A program made the translations under genes and the position numbers. 64,000 bases of DNA, taken from contig CALCBD010000015.1 in NCBI GenBank assembly GCA_937897985.1, forward strand, positions 1 through 64,000, written 5' to 3'. This DNA is from an uncultured Paludibacter sp. (GTDB lineage Bacteria; Bacteroidota; Bacteroidia; Bacteroidales; Paludibacteraceae). How positions within the stretch are numbered: position 1 is the first letter of the stretch; each line of letters starts with the position of its first letter. A model generated the notes under the pieces. The model had not been told where the DNA came from and did no database searches. It worked only from the letters and a program-made list of their open reading frames with translations. Positions 26,618-35,410 of the stretch are shown piece after piece.

Positions 26618-26646
26618 AAGTCCCCCTGTGGGGGATTTAGAGGGCT
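26618..26646. repeat. 29-bp palindromic element between regulator gene and xylB
   Basis: Same orientation as 25012-25040; compared with the reverse of 24930-24958 it has three mismatches. It abuts the stop codon of the regulator gene (26647-26649). Confidence 0.8.
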
Positions 26647-27348
26647 CTATTTCTTATATTTATAAAGCCTTGCTGCCCGGTGTGGAACTCCTTTTTCCAT
26701 TTCTTCCAAAGCCACTACATAAGGCCATTGAGCTACTTTCTTCTGAAAATTCCGCACATCCGAACGGGTTTCATGAACAGTATCGTACAGGGCACGCAGT
26801 TGCGAAAGAGTAAATTTTCGTGGTAATAATTCGAACAATAAATGTGGTTCAATATCCAGATTATGCCGGATATATTCAAGTCCTTTCCGGATAATTTCAG
26901 CGTGGTCGAATGCCAAATGCATTCCTGACAACTCATTTAAATCGTACCAGTTTACCTGTGTATTATCTCTTAGTACCTGCAATTTGCGATCTATTTTAAT
27001 AAGCGCCACATAAGCTACTGTCACAATCCGACCGATTTTAAGCTGCATCGTATTTTCGAGCCAAAGTATATCACGGGGATCTTTGGTCCGGTCCGGACCG
27101 CCAAAACTCCTGAACTGACTTAAATATATGTTCTTTAATCCGGTTAATTCATTTAAAACGCGCGAAGCAGCATCATCCAGATCTTCTTCTGCCAAAATAA
27201 TACTTCCGGGAAGTTTTTTGTCGTTATATAGTTCGTTTTGCTCATCGATTGTACGTTCGATAAGCAACACCTTCAGTTTTTCACCATCGAATCCGAAAAC
27301 CACACAATCCACCGAAACATGAGGATTATAAATTATTTCCTTTTCCAT
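26647..27348 (-). CDS. Nudix-like transcriptional regulator of xylose operon (NrtR/AraR family)
   Basis: 233 residues. The N-terminal Nudix domain (about 1-150) has a degenerate Nudix box (GSIILAEEDLDDAASRVLNE in place of Gx5Ex7REUxEExGU), so hydrolase activity is unlikely and the domain probably senses a sugar. A C-terminal winged helix follows (about 160-225, FTLSQLRALYDTVH). AraR of Bacteroides is a member of this family that represses arabinose genes. Here it heads an operon with xylB, xylA and xylE, so it is probably the xylose-responsive regulator. A 21-bp palindrome at 27503-27523 is a candidate operator. Last residues RLYKYKK are basic. Confidence 0.85.
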   Translation of the reverse strand: MEKEIIYNPHVSVDCVVFGFDGEKLKVLLIERTIDEQNELYNDKKLPGSIILAEEDLDDAASRVLNELTGLKNIYLSQFRSFGGPDRTKDPRDILWLENTMQLKIGRIVTVAYVALIKIDRKLQVLRDNTQVNWYDLNELSGMHLAFDHAEIIRKGLEYIRHNLDIEPHLLFELLPRKFTLSQLRALYDTVHETRSDVRNFQKKVAQWPYVVALEEMEKGVPHRAARLYKYKK

Positions 27349-27398
27349 TTACTTGTATAATAATAGCAACCTTTTTAAAAACAAAACGGAATTTTCAG

Positions 27399-27406
27399 CA
27401 AAAATA
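27399..27406 (-). promoter_or_regulatory. -7 element of xyl operon promoter
   Basis: Reads TATTTTTG on the minus strand, 50 bases before the regulator gene start. No clear -33 TTG is found, which fits a promoter needing activation or a different upstream element. Confidence 0.5.
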
Positions 27407-27502
27407 GAATATTTATTTTGAATAATAGTAAAATTATTTCATGTTATAAAACACAATATCAATTATTTAAATAATGTAATAAATACAATATCTAAATTTA
27501 TT

Positions 27503-27523
27503 TTATTGTAATTTATACAATAA
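27503..27523. promoter_or_regulatory. 21-bp palindrome upstream of xyl operon (candidate regulator site)
   Basis: TTATTGTA (27503-27510), spacer ATTTA, TACAATAA (27516-27523): perfect 8-bp arms. It lies about 100 bases upstream of the -7 box. Length and symmetry suit a dimeric winged-helix regulator such as the adjacent Nudix-like protein. A 14-bp palindrome, ATTATTTAAATAAT, is at 27462-27475. Confidence 0.5.
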
Positions 27524-27641
27524 GTAATTAATATGTTTTCCGACAAATGTGTAGTCTGAAGGTAGTTCAACAAACGAACCGGAAAAAAACAACATCAGGA
27601 ATGTTTACAATAAGGCAGTCGGATAAATTTCAGGATTGATA

Positions 27642-27690
27642 CAAAAATAAAAAAGCAAAAAACACAATAAAAAACCGGTTTTTTGCTTTT
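27642..27690 (-). terminator. Terminator after pseudouridine synthase gene
   Basis: AAAAGCAAAAAAC (27651-27663) pairs with GTTTTTTGCTTTT (27678-27690); on the minus strand a T-rich run follows. It lies 28 bases after the stop codon of the upstream gene. Confidence 0.75.
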
Positions 27691-27717
27691 CAATTAAAAA
27701 AATAAAAACGAAAAATG

Positions 27718-28410
27718 TTAAGCAGGGTAAGTTTTCGGCATTTGTTCAAAAGTTCCCCATAACTTATCATCTTCAGGTACAGGTGCAGTAATTTGAATCA
27801 GTTGTTTGGAAACCGGATGTACAAATTCCACTTGACGGGCATGCAGACTGATACCGCCGTTCGGGTTGGAGCGTGGAAAACCATATTTTAAATCGCCCTT
27901 TATCGGACAGCCCATTTTAGCCAGCTGGCAGCGAATCTGATGATGCCGGCCGGTTTCCAACCGGATTTCAAGTAAATAATAAGAATCTGACTGAGCAATG
28001 AGTCGATACGTGAGAGCTGCCTTTTTAGCATCAGGCACCATCTTATCATGTGCAACTGATTTGTTCTGTTTCTCATTCCTCAGCAAGTAGTGTTCCAGAC
28101 GTCCCTCCGGTTGTGCCGGTTTGTTTTTTACCAATGCCCAGTAGGTTTTCCTGACTTCCTGATTCTTAAACATATCATTCAGACGGGCAAGTGCTTTGCT
28201 TGTTTTGGCAAACAATACCACACCACTAACCGGGCGGTCAAGCCGATGAGTTACACCACAAAAAACCTCACCCGGCTTATTGTATTTTATTTTCAAATAT
28301 TTTTTTATGGTTTCCGAAAGTGGTTCGTCGCCGGTTTTATCGCCCTGAACAATTTCCGAAGAGGTTTTATTAACCGCAATAATGTGGTTGTCTTCGTAAA
28401 GAACTGTCAT
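27718..28410 (-). CDS. RluA-family RNA pseudouridine synthase
   Basis: 230-residue enzyme isomerising uridine to pseudouridine in rRNA or tRNA. The catalytic motif HRLDRPVSGVVLFAKT (about 55-70) carries the active aspartate. RKTYWALV and the GRHHQIRCQLAKMGCPIKGD block are also family-typical. It has no S4 domain, so it is a short RluA/TruC-like form, and the exact target base cannot be read from sequence. 53 bases downstream of rlmB, probably co-transcribed. Confidence 0.92.
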   Translation of the reverse strand: MTVLYEDNHIIAVNKTSSEIVQGDKTGDEPLSETIKKYLKIKYNKPGEVFCGVTHRLDRPVSGVVLFAKTSKALARLNDMFKNQEVRKTYWALVKNKPAQPEGRLEHYLLRNEKQNKSVAHDKMVPDAKKAALTYRLIAQSDSYYLLEIRLETGRHHQIRCQLAKMGCPIKGDLKYGFPRSNPNGGISLHARQVEFVHPVSKQLIQITAPVPEDDKLWGTFEQMPKTYPA

Positions 28411-28463
28411 TTTAATCTTATTTTATGAACACTGATTCACCATTAAAAGAATACATTCAGCGA

Positions 28464-29231
28464 TTAAACAGCATTTTGACGCTGGCGTACTGCCTCGTAA
28501 ATCAGCACTCCTGTGGCTACAGACACATTCAGCGAATCAATAGAACCCAGCATTGGTATTGCAGCCATTTCGTCGCAAATACGGAGATGATCGGGTGAAA
28601 CTCCCTCATCCTCCGATCCCATCACAATGGCTACCGGGTCAGTCATATTTACTTCGGTATAGTTTTTAGATGCTTTTTCACTTGCAGCTATCAGTTTTAT
28701 ACCCGATGCGAGTAAAAATTTGAGGGCATTGCCCAGATTTTCTTCCCGGCAAACCGGAATTGACAGTAATGCACCGGCAGATGTTTTAATCGCATCTGCA
28801 TTGATTGAGGCTCCACCTTTTGAAGGGATTACTATGGCATCAACTCCTGCACATTCGCAGGTTCGCGCTATCGCTCCAAAATTCCTTACATCAGTAATTC
28901 CATCAAGTACAACAATGAAAGGCAATCTTCCCTCTTCATATACCCGGACTACAATATCCTCAATTCTTTGATAACTTACGGGCGAAATAAATGCAATGGC
29001 TCCCTGATGATTTTTGACAGTCATTTTATTCAGTTTCTCGAGTGGTACATATTGCACCGGAATCTGTATACCATTAAGAGCATTGAATAATTCGCGCGAT
29101 AGTTCACTGGTCATATCCCTTCGCATCAGTATCTTATCAATTTCTTTTCCGGCCTGAACAGCTTCGATTACTGCCCTTATCCCGAATATCATTTCTTTTT
29201 CCGGTCGTCTTTTGTTTTTATAGTTGATCAT
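28464..29231 (-). CDS. rlmB: 23S rRNA 2'-O-methyltransferase RlmB (TrmH/SpoU family)
   Basis: 255-residue SPOUT methyltransferase using SAM. The N-terminal substrate-binding domain (from MIFGIRAVIEAVQAGKEIDK) is followed by the trefoil-knot domain with motif 1 GITDVRNFGAIARTCECAG, motif 2 IVMGSEDEGVS and motif 3 IPMLGSIDSLNVSVATGVLI. RlmB methylates G2251 of E. coli 23S rRNA; the name rests on family resemblance. The first ATG (29231) overlaps the upstream gene by 14 bases; a later ATG at 29192 would begin right at the conserved MIFG. Confidence 0.92.
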   Translation of the reverse strand: MINYKNKRRPEKEMIFGIRAVIEAVQAGKEIDKILMRRDMTSELSRELFNALNGIQIPVQYVPLEKLNKMTVKNHQGAIAFISPVSYQRIEDIVVRVYEEGRLPFIVVLDGITDVRNFGAIARTCECAGVDAIVIPSKGGASINADAIKTSAGALLSIPVCREENLGNALKFLLASGIKLIAASEKASKNYTEVNMTDPVAIVMGSEDEGVSPDHLRICDEMAAIPMLGSIDSLNVSVATGVLIYEAVRQRQNAV

Positions 29232-29628
29232 TTTGTATGTTTTTTTCCAACGTTATAATTTCCGATTCTCTTGCTTCTGAATAAGTTTTATCATTCTGAG
29301 TGATATATTTCAACATATAAAGCACCTTGATTTTCAAATTCTTTGCCTCACCTGTCTTATTCATCGACTCATAAATTTCAGCTGTTTCAAGCATCAGTTT
29401 TGTAATGGTTTCGAGATATTCCCAGCTGTAATTCAGACCCCTGATTTCATGTATGAATGTTTCAACACCGGTACTAAGAATTTTTTCAAGATCAAAATCT
29501 ATCATTCCCGAAAATGTTTCACTCGCCAACTGCAGGCTTTTATCACTTTCATTATTCATACGAAGTCCGTATACGGCCTCGATGGCTGTACTCAGGTTTT
29601 GTGATTTACGTTTAAAATAGCTGATCAT
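29218..29628 (-). CDS. Unknown helical protein upstream of rlmB
   Basis: 136 residues, no signal peptide or membrane helix, predicted mostly alpha-helical with alternating hydrophobic and charged residues. No known motif is recognised. Its stop region overlaps the 5' end of rlmB by 14 bases, suggesting translational coupling and possibly a role near rRNA modification, but that is only positional. Coding evidence is a conserved-looking hydrophobic pattern and the tight overlap. Confidence 0.65.
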   Translation of the reverse strand: MISYFKRKSQNLSTAIEAVYGLRMNNESDKSLQLASETFSGMIDFDLEKILSTGVETFIHEIRGLNYSWEYLETITKLMLETAEIYESMNKTGEAKNLKIKVLYMLKYITQNDKTYSEARESEIITLEKNIQNDQL

Positions 29629-29713
29629 ATATTAATTGCTTTACGGCTGCAAAGATAAGAAGAATTTACCTACCTTTCAGAATAGCTTTAGCACATTATG
29701 AAAAATACGACTC

Positions 29714-30325
29714 CTAATCTTCAACTTTCATGGGTACAATGTCTGCTTTGCGGCAATTTTCAAATCCGTTGTCGATGATCGCATTCAGCTCTGTCAACTC
29801 ATTTTTGAAACGGTTTCTCGGACCACAATAATAAAGTTCAGCAAGAGGATATTTCTCAGCAATATTTTTCAACATTTCCTTCATTGATGGTGCTTCAGCA
29901 AAACTTTTATATTCTGAATAGGTATATTTCAGAAAAACCACGTTTTCATTAATTCCTCTGTTATCAAGCCAATAACCATCTTTAAGTGCTGTAGGAACCG
30001 ATAATTTACCGTTATAGTACAAATCATTCGGTGCCGGATATGAAATAATCCTGGTCTTTTCGCTGTTCATGATGACTGGTACCAGATCGGAGTAATCGCC
30101 TGTGGTTTTATAAACTATTGCCTGCGGCAAGGCAGCTACAACATTTGTAACAGGCAATTTGTCGGTAGGTAAATTCATTTTTTCCTTGTTTTTACATGAT
30201 GAAAAAATTAAAATAATCAACAGCAAAAATGTGCCGAGAAATATTAGTGTAAAATTCATTCCCCTGCTATCGGCATTAAGACTGCTCCATTGAGCTTTTG
30301 CGGATTTTTTTATTAAATTGGCCAT
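29714..30325 (-). CDS. Putative lipoprotein, function unknown
   Basis: 203 residues as called from the first ATG. An internal ATG at 30259 would start MNFTLIFLGTFLLLIILIFSSC, a textbook lipoprotein signal peptide with the lipobox cysteine, so the mature protein is probably membrane-anchored. Which start is used is uncertain because the 22 residues before it are a polar leader. The rest is about 150 residues without a recognised domain. It lies 68 bases after the C10 protease gene on the same strand; a functional link (for instance an inhibitor or partner) is possible but not shown. Confidence 0.7.
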   Translation of the reverse strand: MANLIKKSAKAQWSSLNADSRGMNFTLIFLGTFLLLIILIFSSCKNKEKMNLPTDKLPVTNVVAALPQAIVYKTTGDYSDLVPVIMNSEKTRIISYPAPNDLYYNGKLSVPTALKDGYWLDNRGINENVVFLKYTYSEYKSFAEAPSMKEMLKNIAEKYPLAELYYCGPRNRFKNELTELNAIIDNGFENCRKADIVPMKVED

Positions 30326-30393
30326 ATTTGTCTGAATTGTATTTTGTTTATGATTTCTGCAGCCTGAAAAATTCAGTTAAAACCTCTGATGAT

Positions 30394-32913
30394 TTAACGT
30401 TTAACAAATTTACTTATTTTACTTCCGCTACCTGAATAAATTCTGAGTATATAATTTCCTGTTTCTAAATCACTTACATCAACATTAATCAACCCCGAAC
30501 AATGTGGAAACAACTTTTTAATCAACTGACCATTAAGATGGTACAATTCAACTTTCTCTGTTAATTCATTTGTAATGAAAAACACCTGATCGTTTGCCGG
30601 ACTTGGGAAAACATCCTGATTTTCAATTCTATCAGGGAAAAATAAACCTGTTGAATTATCGACCAATACAAAAGGTACCACACCATTTGCAGTTGGTGCC
30701 ACTTTTACCCAGGAATTAGATTCATTTTTGTAATAGATTACTGCCTTGTAATTTCCCGGTATCAGATCAATACTTCCCTTGAAGCTGACAGTCTGAAGTT
30801 CGTTAGCATCAATTGTAACCTGTTGATATCCGATATAGGTAAGTGAAGTTCCTCCTGCAGGAAGAAAAATAAATGCAATCATCTTATTATCAAAAAAGCC
30901 GGATTTATTTTTGATGACGGCACTGAGAGTTGCATTATTCTTATCTACCTGACTATTGTTCGTAAATGCTGCCAATGACTGAAGTTCGAGATCGGCAACT
31001 CCTGTTGGGGCAGGCAAAATAGTAACAGATTGAGCATTTCCTAACTGAAGCATGGTATAACTACTGCTTGTGTTATTGGTAGGGTCATATCTTAACGAAA
31101 AATTATAATCTCCGGGTGCAAGGGTTATTGTTTCATTCAAATCAAATGATTTGGTTTCATTTTTTACCAGATTGGTTTTAACAATAATATTCTGACTTAT
31201 TTCAGGTTGAGCAACGGATTGAATAAATACAGATACAACAGAATTATATTCATCACCTGAATTAGTGATATTAAAACTGAATCGTCCTGATTTGTTTTGA
31301 TATAAATTCCCTGTCCTCGTCAGACTGTTTAACTGAAGCTGAGGTCCCACACCTGTTGCATTACTGAATTCTACATTATCGGTGGTAACATTTACATTCG
31401 AGTAATTTGGAGTTCCGACACGGGTTCTGACAACCGACCACACACTTTCTGCATTTAATTTATAAACTACATACAATTTATACTGACCATTCGGAATCTG
31501 TGCGGGAATTGTTACCGACGAAGCAGTAAATGTGTTCCAGCCATATCCTGCTTTTAATTCAGTTATCGAATAATTCTTTATTAGTGAATATAATTCTCCG
31601 TCTTTAAAAAGTGCAAGCCCTAAGTTACCACTAAAAGTATTCAATCCATAGTTATACATATTAGCTGCAGTAATAGTGGTTGAGGCAGTTCTTGTAATCA
31701 GGGGTGAAGCACTCTGAGGAGCTCCTGCCATATTGATATGATAAACAGGCACCGAATATGCATTTGGTTTTTGGATTCCGAAATAAAACTGTTGACTGGT
31801 ATTGTATCCTGACGAAGGATTACTTTGATAATCAGGATTGAGTGCTGAAATCTGAAAATAACCATTTGATGAACCTCCCCAACCCCAGTTAATATGGAAC
31901 AATTCATTGTTATCATAACCATCCATTACAAATAAATGTCCACCGTCAGATGCCTGACCTCCGATAAGTATAGGGCGTGATGCATTTAATTCTGCTTTAA
32001 TTTTACTGACAAGTTCTTCGCGGCTGTAATAATCGCGAAACCATTGATCCAGGTTCGGGTCATAATTAAAATAATTGATCAAAGCCTTTCCCATGTCCGA
32101 AAAATATGCATTGCTGGTGGAAGCGTAATCCATATTTACTGCTACGCCACAATGGTACATCAGGGTTGCTACAGCATTTTTTTGAACTTCTGTACTTGTT
32201 GCACCGTAAGTATCAGTCATATTAGCCCAATCGTAGGTGGTTTGTGAAAAGTCGATGTTTAAATCAATTTTATTCGTTTTAGTTGTATAACTGTTTGATC
32301 CTGTCCCCTGTAACGGCCATTGAAAGTATTTCATCACCTGCGCCATTCCGGTTGCCACACAGCCGACCACTGCTTTTTCACCTGTAGTACTGTTTATTAC
32401 CGGACACAACTGATTGTATGGTGAGCCCTGATTCCATTTAATATTTCCAAGTAATGGTGAAACAAATGACGAAGAGTTTGATTCACTGTTTGTTTTCTTA
32501 ATACTTTGGAGTGACTGTACTGAATTTGAACCTGAAATTGTGTTTATTTCATTTTCGTACATATCAAGCCAGTATTTGAGGTTAACCGGAATTGTGTTAA
32601 AATCAAAACTCCCCGAATCAGAGTAACCTAAAATTGTTTTGGCACAATCATCGGCAGCAATAATAACAAAACCGTCGTTTTCGCCCCGGTTGAATACATA
32701 AAAAGCATCAGCTTTACTTTGAACCGAATTATTAATGTTCGCCGGTATATAATGAATTTTTGCCGATGCAGATGATATTTTTTGTGAAGTAGTGGCATTT
32801 TGTGAAAAAAATGAGCCTGCAATATCTTCCGCTGCCTCTCTGGTACGGATTTTCGCATTTAAACCTAAACTAAATGAAAACAATAAAATCCAGATGAAGT
32901 AGTATCTTTTCAT
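30394..32913 (-). CDS. Secreted C10-family cysteine protease (streptopain-like) with T9SS domain
   Basis: 839 residues. Signal peptide about 1-20 (FSLGLNAK). An inhibitory Spi-like propeptide follows (about 25-150; FYVFNRGENDGFVIIAADD). Catalytic domain about 155-385: active Cys185 in VVGCVATGMAQVMKY and His326 in GGHLFVMDGYD, with the INWGWGG loop downstream. The middle and C-terminal part contains beta-sandwich domains of roughly 100 residues each. The last about 75 residues (VFPSPANDQVFF, ending ISKFVKR) form a T9SS sorting domain, so it is exported to the cell surface. Relatives include streptopain and the Bacteroides C10 proteases. All catalytic residues are present. Confidence 0.93.
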   Translation of the reverse strand: MKRYYFIWILLFSFSLGLNAKIRTREAAEDIAGSFFSQNATTSQKISSASAKIHYIPANINNSVQSKADAFYVFNRGENDGFVIIAADDCAKTILGYSDSGSFDFNTIPVNLKYWLDMYENEINTISGSNSVQSLQSIKKTNSESNSSSFVSPLLGNIKWNQGSPYNQLCPVINSTTGEKAVVGCVATGMAQVMKYFQWPLQGTGSNSYTTKTNKIDLNIDFSQTTYDWANMTDTYGATSTEVQKNAVATLMYHCGVAVNMDYASTSNAYFSDMGKALINYFNYDPNLDQWFRDYYSREELVSKIKAELNASRPILIGGQASDGGHLFVMDGYDNNELFHINWGWGGSSNGYFQISALNPDYQSNPSSGYNTSQQFYFGIQKPNAYSVPVYHINMAGAPQSASPLITRTASTTITAANMYNYGLNTFSGNLGLALFKDGELYSLIKNYSITELKAGYGWNTFTASSVTIPAQIPNGQYKLYVVYKLNAESVWSVVRTRVGTPNYSNVNVTTDNVEFSNATGVGPQLQLNSLTRTGNLYQNKSGRFSFNITNSGDEYNSVVSVFIQSVAQPEISQNIIVKTNLVKNETKSFDLNETITLAPGDYNFSLRYDPTNNTSSSYTMLQLGNAQSVTILPAPTGVADLELQSLAAFTNNSQVDKNNATLSAVIKNKSGFFDNKMIAFIFLPAGGTSLTYIGYQQVTIDANELQTVSFKGSIDLIPGNYKAVIYYKNESNSWVKVAPTANGVVPFVLVDNSTGLFFPDRIENQDVFPSPANDQVFFITNELTEKVELYHLNGQLIKKLFPHCSGLINVDVSDLETGNYILRIYSGSGSKISKFVKR

Positions 32914-33448
32914 GATTTTCAGAATTTAATTATTGAAGTTTTTTGTAATAATCTAAAAAGCAGTATTTTATAACAAAATTAAAATGAAAACTGTCACAGT
33001 ATTTCAAATACAATGTTATAAAAATACAAACTTTTACAAAAGTAATATTTTTTTAATAAAACAGGGAGATTTTATACAGTGAATTTGAGATTTTGTTTTA
33101 AAAATTTTACGGTTAATCCTTTCATAATAAATACTATCAAAATGAATTAAACAATATATATTACTTTATTTTTTTTATTCTGTCTGTAGTTTGAAATGTA
33201 CAAGTAAAAATAGTTATAAAAATCAGACTTTTTTTTCGAACAAAAAAAACAATACAATTCTGAATATCAAAAACATAATAATTATCCGAATAAATAATTT
33301 TAGATATTTGACAAATTGTAAATTAATAAATAAAATTCAGGCATTAATTTTGTTTTGCGAAAAAAAGATAAAAATTAACTAATGATTTTATCGGGTTTCA
33401 ATTTTTTCGGAGAAATTAAAATAGAATATTAACTAACGAATTATTTTT
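32914..33448. other. AT-rich non-coding gap
   Basis: 535 bases between divergent genes, very AT-rich. A weak -7-like CAAAATTA (32974-32981, minus strand) could serve the protease gene. No credible gene; a lysine/asparagine-rich frame at 33191-33382 looks like chance. Confidence 0.5.
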
Positions 33449-33856
33449 ATGAAAAAGCTTTTATTTATTTTTATGGTAGCCATTCTGGCAGTTTCATGTA
33501 CTGACGAACCTGCAAGTGTACAATGGAAAGTTATCGATTTACAGGTACCTCAAAACAAGTGGGTTTTAAACAAGGATGCTGATGGTTTGAATAATTATTA
33601 TTCATGTCATTTCACTATGCCCGAAATTACATCCATTGTTTACAATTCGGGAACAATTCTTACCTATATCGTGCTCGATAATACTCAACAAACATTGCCT
33701 TATGTGCGCCATTTCGAGAATACAGCAGGTAATTTATGGACACGCACAGTTGACTGTGATTTCGGAGTTGGAGGAATGAACATTTACGTTACAAATTCCG
33801 ATTTTTTTGATGAAAATCCGGGTACAATGAACTTCAGGGTTGTTCTTATGTATTGA
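33449..33856 (+). CDS. Small lipoprotein, function unknown
   Basis: 135 residues with a lipoprotein signal peptide ending at the lipobox AVSC (Cys17). The mature part is probably beta-rich (VQWKVIDLQVPQNKWVL; FGVGGMNIYVTNSDFF). No family is recognised. It is followed by its own terminator, so it is a single-gene unit. Likely outer-membrane or periplasmic anchoring. Confidence 0.75.
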   Translation: MKKLLFIFMVAILAVSCTDEPASVQWKVIDLQVPQNKWVLNKDADGLNNYYSCHFTMPEITSIVYNSGTILTYIVLDNTQQTLPYVRHFENTAGNLWTRTVDCDFGVGGMNIYVTNSDFFDENPGTMNFRVVLMY

Positions 33857-33874
33857 AATTTTGAGTAAAAATTT

Positions 33875-33921
33875 AAAAGGAAAGTTGTTGAAAGTTTGAT
33901 TCAGCATCTTTCCTTTTTTTT
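33875..33921 (+). terminator. Terminator after lipoprotein gene
   Basis: AAAAGGAAAG (33875-33884) pairs with CTTTCCTTTT (33908-33917), with a T-run to 33921. Confidence 0.7.
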
Positions 33922-33956
33922 AATGTGCAGGGTGAATTCTAATCACAGAATATTTG

Positions 33957-33964
33957 TACATTTG
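33957..33964 (+). promoter_or_regulatory. -7 element upstream of methyltransferase gene
   Basis: TACATTTG fits TAnnTTTG and lies 75 bases before the start codon at 34040. The -33 box is not clear. Confidence 0.45.
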
Positions 33965-34039
33965 TAGAAAAAAATCCGTGGAAATACGGTATTTCACTTC
34001 AACATTACCCGGAATAAGAAATTAAGATACAGATTATCA

Positions 34040-35230
34040 ATGAATATTGCCACTCAGAAATACATTGCCGATCACGAAAATGATGATATCTTCAGCCTTA
34101 GTTTAAGTATTCGAAACAACAAAGAGGTAGACCATGAGCTTGCAATTCGTCAAATAAGAGGTCGCCGGAAAATCAGGCACAAAGTTCCGGCATTTTATAA
34201 CTGCCCAGACATTTTATATCCTTCTCAGCTTTCACTCGAACAATCGTCATCCGAGGCTACCGCTATCTATAAATCAACACTTTGTAAAGGAAGCTCATTT
34301 GTGGATCTGACAGGTGGATTTGGAATTGATTGCTTTTTTTTGTCTCAAAACTTTTCGAAGTCAACTTATGTTGAGCAAAAAAAAGAACTTTGTGAACTGG
34401 CAATTCATAATTACAAAGCATTGGGCATGAAACACATAGAAGTTGTAAATGACAATGCTACCCGCTTTTTACAGCATATGAGCGCAGTAAATGTGGTTTA
34501 TCTCGATCCTGCACGAAGAGACAATAGTGGAAAAAAGGTTTTTAAACTCAATGATTGCGAGCCGGATATCACTTCAATTATAGAATTACTGAAGGCAAAA
34601 GCCGAAAGAATCATGTTTAAACTTTCACCCATGATCGACTTGATGCAGGTAAAAAGTGCCCTTGGTGAGGTTTCAGAAATTCATGTAATTTCGGTAGAAA
34701 ATGAATGTAAAGAACTGGTTTTTATTATCGACCACAAAGCAGGAAACAGCAACTTAATATCAACAGTTAACATTAACAAAAGCTCAGTTCAGATTTATAA
34801 TTTCGATTCCGAACATGAAAACCGCACGCAGTCTGACTATCCGGCTACAATGATGAAATATTTGTACGAACCGAACTCTTCGGTAATGAAAGCCGGAGCA
34901 TTCAAATCGGTCGGTCAGGATTATGAACTTTTCAAGTTACATGTAAACACTCACTTATACACTTCAGACAAACTGGTCAGTGGTTTTCCGGGACGTATAT
35001 TTGAAATCAGAGAGGTTTTCGGAAGTTCCAGAAATGAATTGAAAAGATTAAAATCCCAAATTTCCAAAGCCAATATCAGTGTCAGAAATTATTCGATGAG
35101 CGTTGATGAATTTCGTAAAAAAACCGGTATAACTGAAGGTGGTGACCAGTATCTGTTTGCCTGTAAACGGGCAAATGAAGAATATTGTATTTTCAATTGC
35201 AGCAAAATATCCGATGTAAAGGTTGATTGA
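34040..35230 (+). CDS. THUMP-like class I SAM-dependent methyltransferase
   Basis: 396 residues. The central Rossmann methyltransferase domain has SAM motif I VDLTGGFGIDCFFL (about 94-107), a motif II acid in STYVEQKKELCELA, and the catalytic-type YLDPARRD (about 155-162), similar to the DPPY-type loop of N-methyltransferases. A C-terminal THUMP-like region follows (about 300-396; VSGFPGRIFEIREVFG, ending with a K/R-rich basic face). This arrangement suggests methylation of RNA, but the substrate cannot be read off. Found as a single gene between two terminators or promoters. Confidence 0.85.
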   Translation: MNIATQKYIADHENDDIFSLSLSIRNNKEVDHELAIRQIRGRRKIRHKVPAFYNCPDILYPSQLSLEQSSSEATAIYKSTLCKGSSFVDLTGGFGIDCFFLSQNFSKSTYVEQKKELCELAIHNYKALGMKHIEVVNDNATRFLQHMSAVNVVYLDPARRDNSGKKVFKLNDCEPDITSIIELLKAKAERIMFKLSPMIDLMQVKSALGEVSEIHVISVENECKELVFIIDHKAGNSNLISTVNINKSSVQIYNFDSEHENRTQSDYPATMMKYLYEPNSSVMKAGAFKSVGQDYELFKLHVNTHLYTSDKLVSGFPGRIFEIREVFGSSRNELKRLKSQISKANISVRNYSMSVDEFRKKTGITEGGDQYLFACKRANEEYCIFNCSKISDVKVD

Positions 35231-35410
35231 AAAAAATACGGCTTCAATTATATTTAATTTTATAAATCTGAACATCGTTTCGAAAGTTTAATTATTTTTA
35301 AAAATCACCTGATTTGAAATCAATGATGACTTTTAAGATTAAATTAGCAGACGAATAATCATATTTTTATTTAACTCAAAATCAAATTATTAATTCAAAA
35401 ACAAATCAAA

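Noticed and set aside
33191..33382. 63-codon frame rich in Lys, Asn and Ile
   Set aside because: Matches AT-rich composition, no start context, no recognisable motif.
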